Positions 5,652 to 7,293 of a DNA stretch of 7,293 nt are shown here, in pieces. Numbering within the stretch: position 1 is the stretch's first letter; each line of letters begins with the position of its first letter. This stretch comes from Oscillospiraceae bacterium (GTDB lineage: Bacteria > Bacillota > Clostridia > Oscillospirales > Acutalibacteraceae). The notes below the pieces were generated by a model. That model was given only the letters and a program-made list of their open reading frames with translations. It did no database searches and was not told the DNA's origin. The stretch spans positions 1 through 7,293 of the forward strand of contig CACZON010000155.1 of NCBI GenBank assembly GCA_902782805.1, read 5' to 3'. A program made the translations under genes and the position numbers.

Positions 5652-7076
5652 ATGGCAACCGATGCAATCCAGCGCAAACGGGACGCGCGCAGAAAAATGA
5701 TGTTGGAAGCGCCGATCCTCAAGGTGATCCCGATCCTCTCGATCCCAACGGTCATCTCGATGCTGATCGATTCTTTCTATAATATTGCCGATACGTTTTT
5801 CGTCAGCCAGATCGGAACCTTTGCCACCGCGGCGGTCGGCGTCAACGATTCGCTGATGATGCTGATCCGGGCGATCGCGATGGGCTTCGGCATGGGCGCC
5901 GCGAGCTATATCTCGCGCCTGCTCGGCGCGAAGCGGGAGGACGAGGCCTCGAAGGTCGGTTCTACGGCGTTTTTCACGACGATTATCGTTTCGGTACTCT
6001 TCGGCCTGATCTGCTTCCTCTTTATGGATCCGCTCGTCTCGCTGCTCGGCTCCACCGAAAACTCCAAGGAATATACGATGCAGTACGCGCGCATCATCCT
6101 GATCGCGGCGCCGCTGACGGTCGGCGAGGTCGTTTTGAGCCAGCTGCTGCGTTCCGAAGGCAGCACGAATTATTCGATGATCGGCATGGTCTCCGGCTGC
6201 GTCCTCAATATCGGGCTCGATCCGCTCTTTATCTCCGTATTCGGCTGGGGCGTCTCCGGCGCGGCGGGCGCTACGGCGATCTCGAAATTCGTTTCGTTCG
6301 TTGTTCTGCTGACTCCGTTCGTCCGCCAGAAAACGGTCCTCGAGGTCAAGTTCCGGTTTTTCACCCCGAAATGGTATATCTATAAAGAAGTCGCGCGCAT
6401 GGGCATCCCGACCTTCCTGCGTACGGCGATGCTCAGCATCTCGACGATCGTTACGAACAACATCGCGGGAGGGTTCGGCGATTCGACCCTCGCGGCGATC
6501 TCCGTCGGCAACAAGTGCATGCGCTTCGTCGGCGCGATGATCATCGGCTTCGGCCAGGGCTTTCAGCCCGTTGCCGGCTACTGCTGGGGCGCAAAAAAGT
6601 ATAAGCGCGTGCTCCACGCCTTCTGGGTGACGAGCGCGATCGGCGTGGTCGTTTCGATCGTATTCGGCGCGCTCATGGCAATCTTCGCGCCGCAGATCAT
6701 CGGCGTTTTCACCTCGGCAAAGGATCCGGGGATCATCCGGGTGGGAACCTATATGATCCGCGCCCAGAGCGCCGTGATGGTCATCCATATGTGGGTCATG
6801 GTCATCGGGAGCCTGTTCCAGGCCCTCGGGCGCGCGATCAATTCCACGATCCTCAACCTCTCGCGCCAGGTGATCTGCCTGATCCCCTGCGTGATTATTC
6901 TCTCCTATTTCTTCGGCGAGATGGGGCTCGCCTCCGCTCAGGCGGTGGCGGACTGCGTCTCGATGCTGATCGCCCTGCCGCTGCTGCTGCGGCTGCTGCA
7001 CGAATTCAAAACGTACGTCCGGCAGGAGGAGCAGGAAGAGCAGGAAGCGCAGACGGCGCAAGCGCAAGAAGCGTAA
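5652..7076 (+). CDS. MATE-family multidrug/toxin efflux transporter
   Basis: This 474-residue integral membrane protein has about twelve hydrophobic segments (first near residues 24-40, last near 430-449) arranged as two homologous halves. MATE proteins export cationic or other small compounds in exchange for Na+ or H+. Family landmarks are DSFYNIADTFFVSQIG (40-55), GFGMGAASYISRLLGAK (78-94), QLLRSEGSTNYSMIGM (164-179), LNIGLDPLFI (185-194) and GFGQGFQPVAGYCWGAKKY (299-317), the last typical of the second half. The length fits the usual 440-480 residues. The C-terminus is a hydrophilic Q/E/A-rich tail (about 457-474) that is not a conserved part of the family. The gene is monocistronic by appearance, lying between two terminators. 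No convincing promoter is visible in the 90 bases upstream, so it may depend on readthrough from the rpsA operon or on a promoter overlapping the terminator. The substrate cannot be inferred. Confidence 0.93.
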   Translation: MATDAIQRKRDARRKMMLEAPILKVIPILSIPTVISMLIDSFYNIADTFFVSQIGTFATAAVGVNDSLMMLIRAIAMGFGMGAASYISRLLGAKREDEASKVGSTAFFTTIIVSVLFGLICFLFMDPLVSLLGSTENSKEYTMQYARIILIAAPLTVGEVVLSQLLRSEGSTNYSMIGMVSGCVLNIGLDPLFISVFGWGVSGAAGATAISKFVSFVVLLTPFVRQKTVLEVKFRFFTPKWYIYKEVARMGIPTFLRTAMLSISTIVTNNIAGGFGDSTLAAISVGNKCMRFVGAMIIGFGQGFQPVAGYCWGAKKYKRVLHAFWVTSAIGVVVSIVFGALMAIFAPQIIGVFTSAKDPGIIRVGTYMIRAQSAVMVIHMWVMVIGSLFQALGRAINSTILNLSRQVICLIPCVIILSYFFGEMGLASAQAVADCVSMLIALPLLLRLLHEFKTYVRQEEQEEQEAQTAQAQEA

Positions 7077-7095
7077 CTCTGCAAAAAGGCTGAAA

Positions 7096-7132
7096 AAAGG
7101 ACCCGCGGAGCGTTCGCGGGCCTTTCTTTTTT
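7096..7132 (+). terminator. Rho-independent terminator after the MATE gene
   Basis: CCCGCG (7102-7107) pairs with CGCGGG (7115-7120) around a 7-base loop. The stem extends past a bulged A to AAAGG/CCTTT (7096-7100 with 7121-7125) and is followed by six Ts (7127-7132). It lies 19 bases after the stop codon. Confidence 0.9.
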
Positions 7133-7150
7133 GTATTGTGTTCCGAGGGC

Positions 7151-7293
7151 AAAACGCAGGCGGCGAAGCACAGCAACTACTGCCGTGCGCGTAAGCCTGC
7201 TCCTCCCGCAAAAGAACCCCGCGAAGAGAAAACGCAGGCGGCGAAGCACAGCAACCACTGCCGTGCGCGTAAGCCTGCTCCTCCCGCAAAAGA
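7151..7293. repeat. Two direct copies of a 65-bp palindromic repeat, period 78 bp
   Basis: Copy 1 (7151-7215) and copy 2 (7229-7293) are identical except for T7178 versus C7256. They are separated by 13 bases. Within copy 1, GCAGGC (7156-7161) can pair with GCCTGC (7195-7200), GCAC (7168-7171) with GTGC (7185-7188) and GCA (7173-7175) with TGC (7181-7183), giving an imperfect hairpin with a 5-base loop. The only difference between the copies lies in that loop. The window stops exactly at the end of copy 2, so the array may continue. The form resembles intergenic REP-type elements, but the family is not recognised. Confidence 0.85.

Noticed and set aside
4421..5755. 444-residue open frame on the - strand across rpsA
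   Set aside because: It is the antisense shadow of the S1 domains. It crosses the terminator and the intergenic gap and has no family motif.
5574..7289. 571-residue open frame on the - strand across the MATE gene
   Set aside because: It is antisense to a clear MATE coding sequence, is rich in R, D, E and H as expected from the shadow of a GC-rich gene, and matches no family I know. It stays open because of codon bias.
7151..7293. CRISPR array
   Set aside because: The 65-bp unit with a 13-bp spacer does not fit repeat and spacer lengths of CRISPR arrays, and no cas gene is present.

Overview
The window looks like part of a GC-rich Clostridia chromosome (Oscillospiraceae/Christensenellales-like; this lineage is inferred). 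The main clue is a single reading frame joining IspH to ribosomal protein S1, an arrangement known from Clostridia. It sits downstream of a flavoprotein, cytidylate kinase and PlsC acyltransferase in an order I also associate with that class. Ribosome binding sites are strong AGGAGG types, as in Firmicutes.

Layout, all genes on the + strand. Bases 1-38 may be the tail of an upstream gene. A small gene (69-512) encodes a protein I read as a PUA/EVE-like domain; it is visibly more AT-rich than the rest and is closed by a hairpin terminator (531-559). After a 230-base gap with a candidate promoter (626-654), a tight operon runs from 746 to 5560. It holds an HI0933/BaiN-type flavoprotein fused to cytidylate kinase (746-2833), plsC (2838-3497, 4 bases later) and ispH-rpsA (3494-5560, overlapping plsC by 4 bases). 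It ends in a strong terminator (5582-5616). A MATE-family exporter follows (5652-7076) with its own terminator (7096-7132). The last 143 bases hold two copies of a 65-bp repeat spaced 78 bp apart, each able to fold into an imperfect hairpin.

The operon groups core functions: CMP/dCMP phosphorylation (Cmk, feeding CTP for phospholipid and nucleic acid synthesis), phosphatidic acid synthesis (PlsC), the last step of the MEP isoprenoid pathway (IspH) and translation (S1). The flavoprotein's substrate cannot be told from sequence.

The most notable point is that both fused proteins carry, exactly at the domain junction, an in-frame ATG behind a Shine-Dalgarno-like sequence (ATG 2120 for Cmk, ATG 4346 for S1). 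An extended -10 promoter-like site also lies inside ispH. Each second domain could therefore also be made as a separate protein. The terminal repeat pair is the other item worth following up. I see no defence island, CRISPR array, prophage or tRNA/rRNA gene here.
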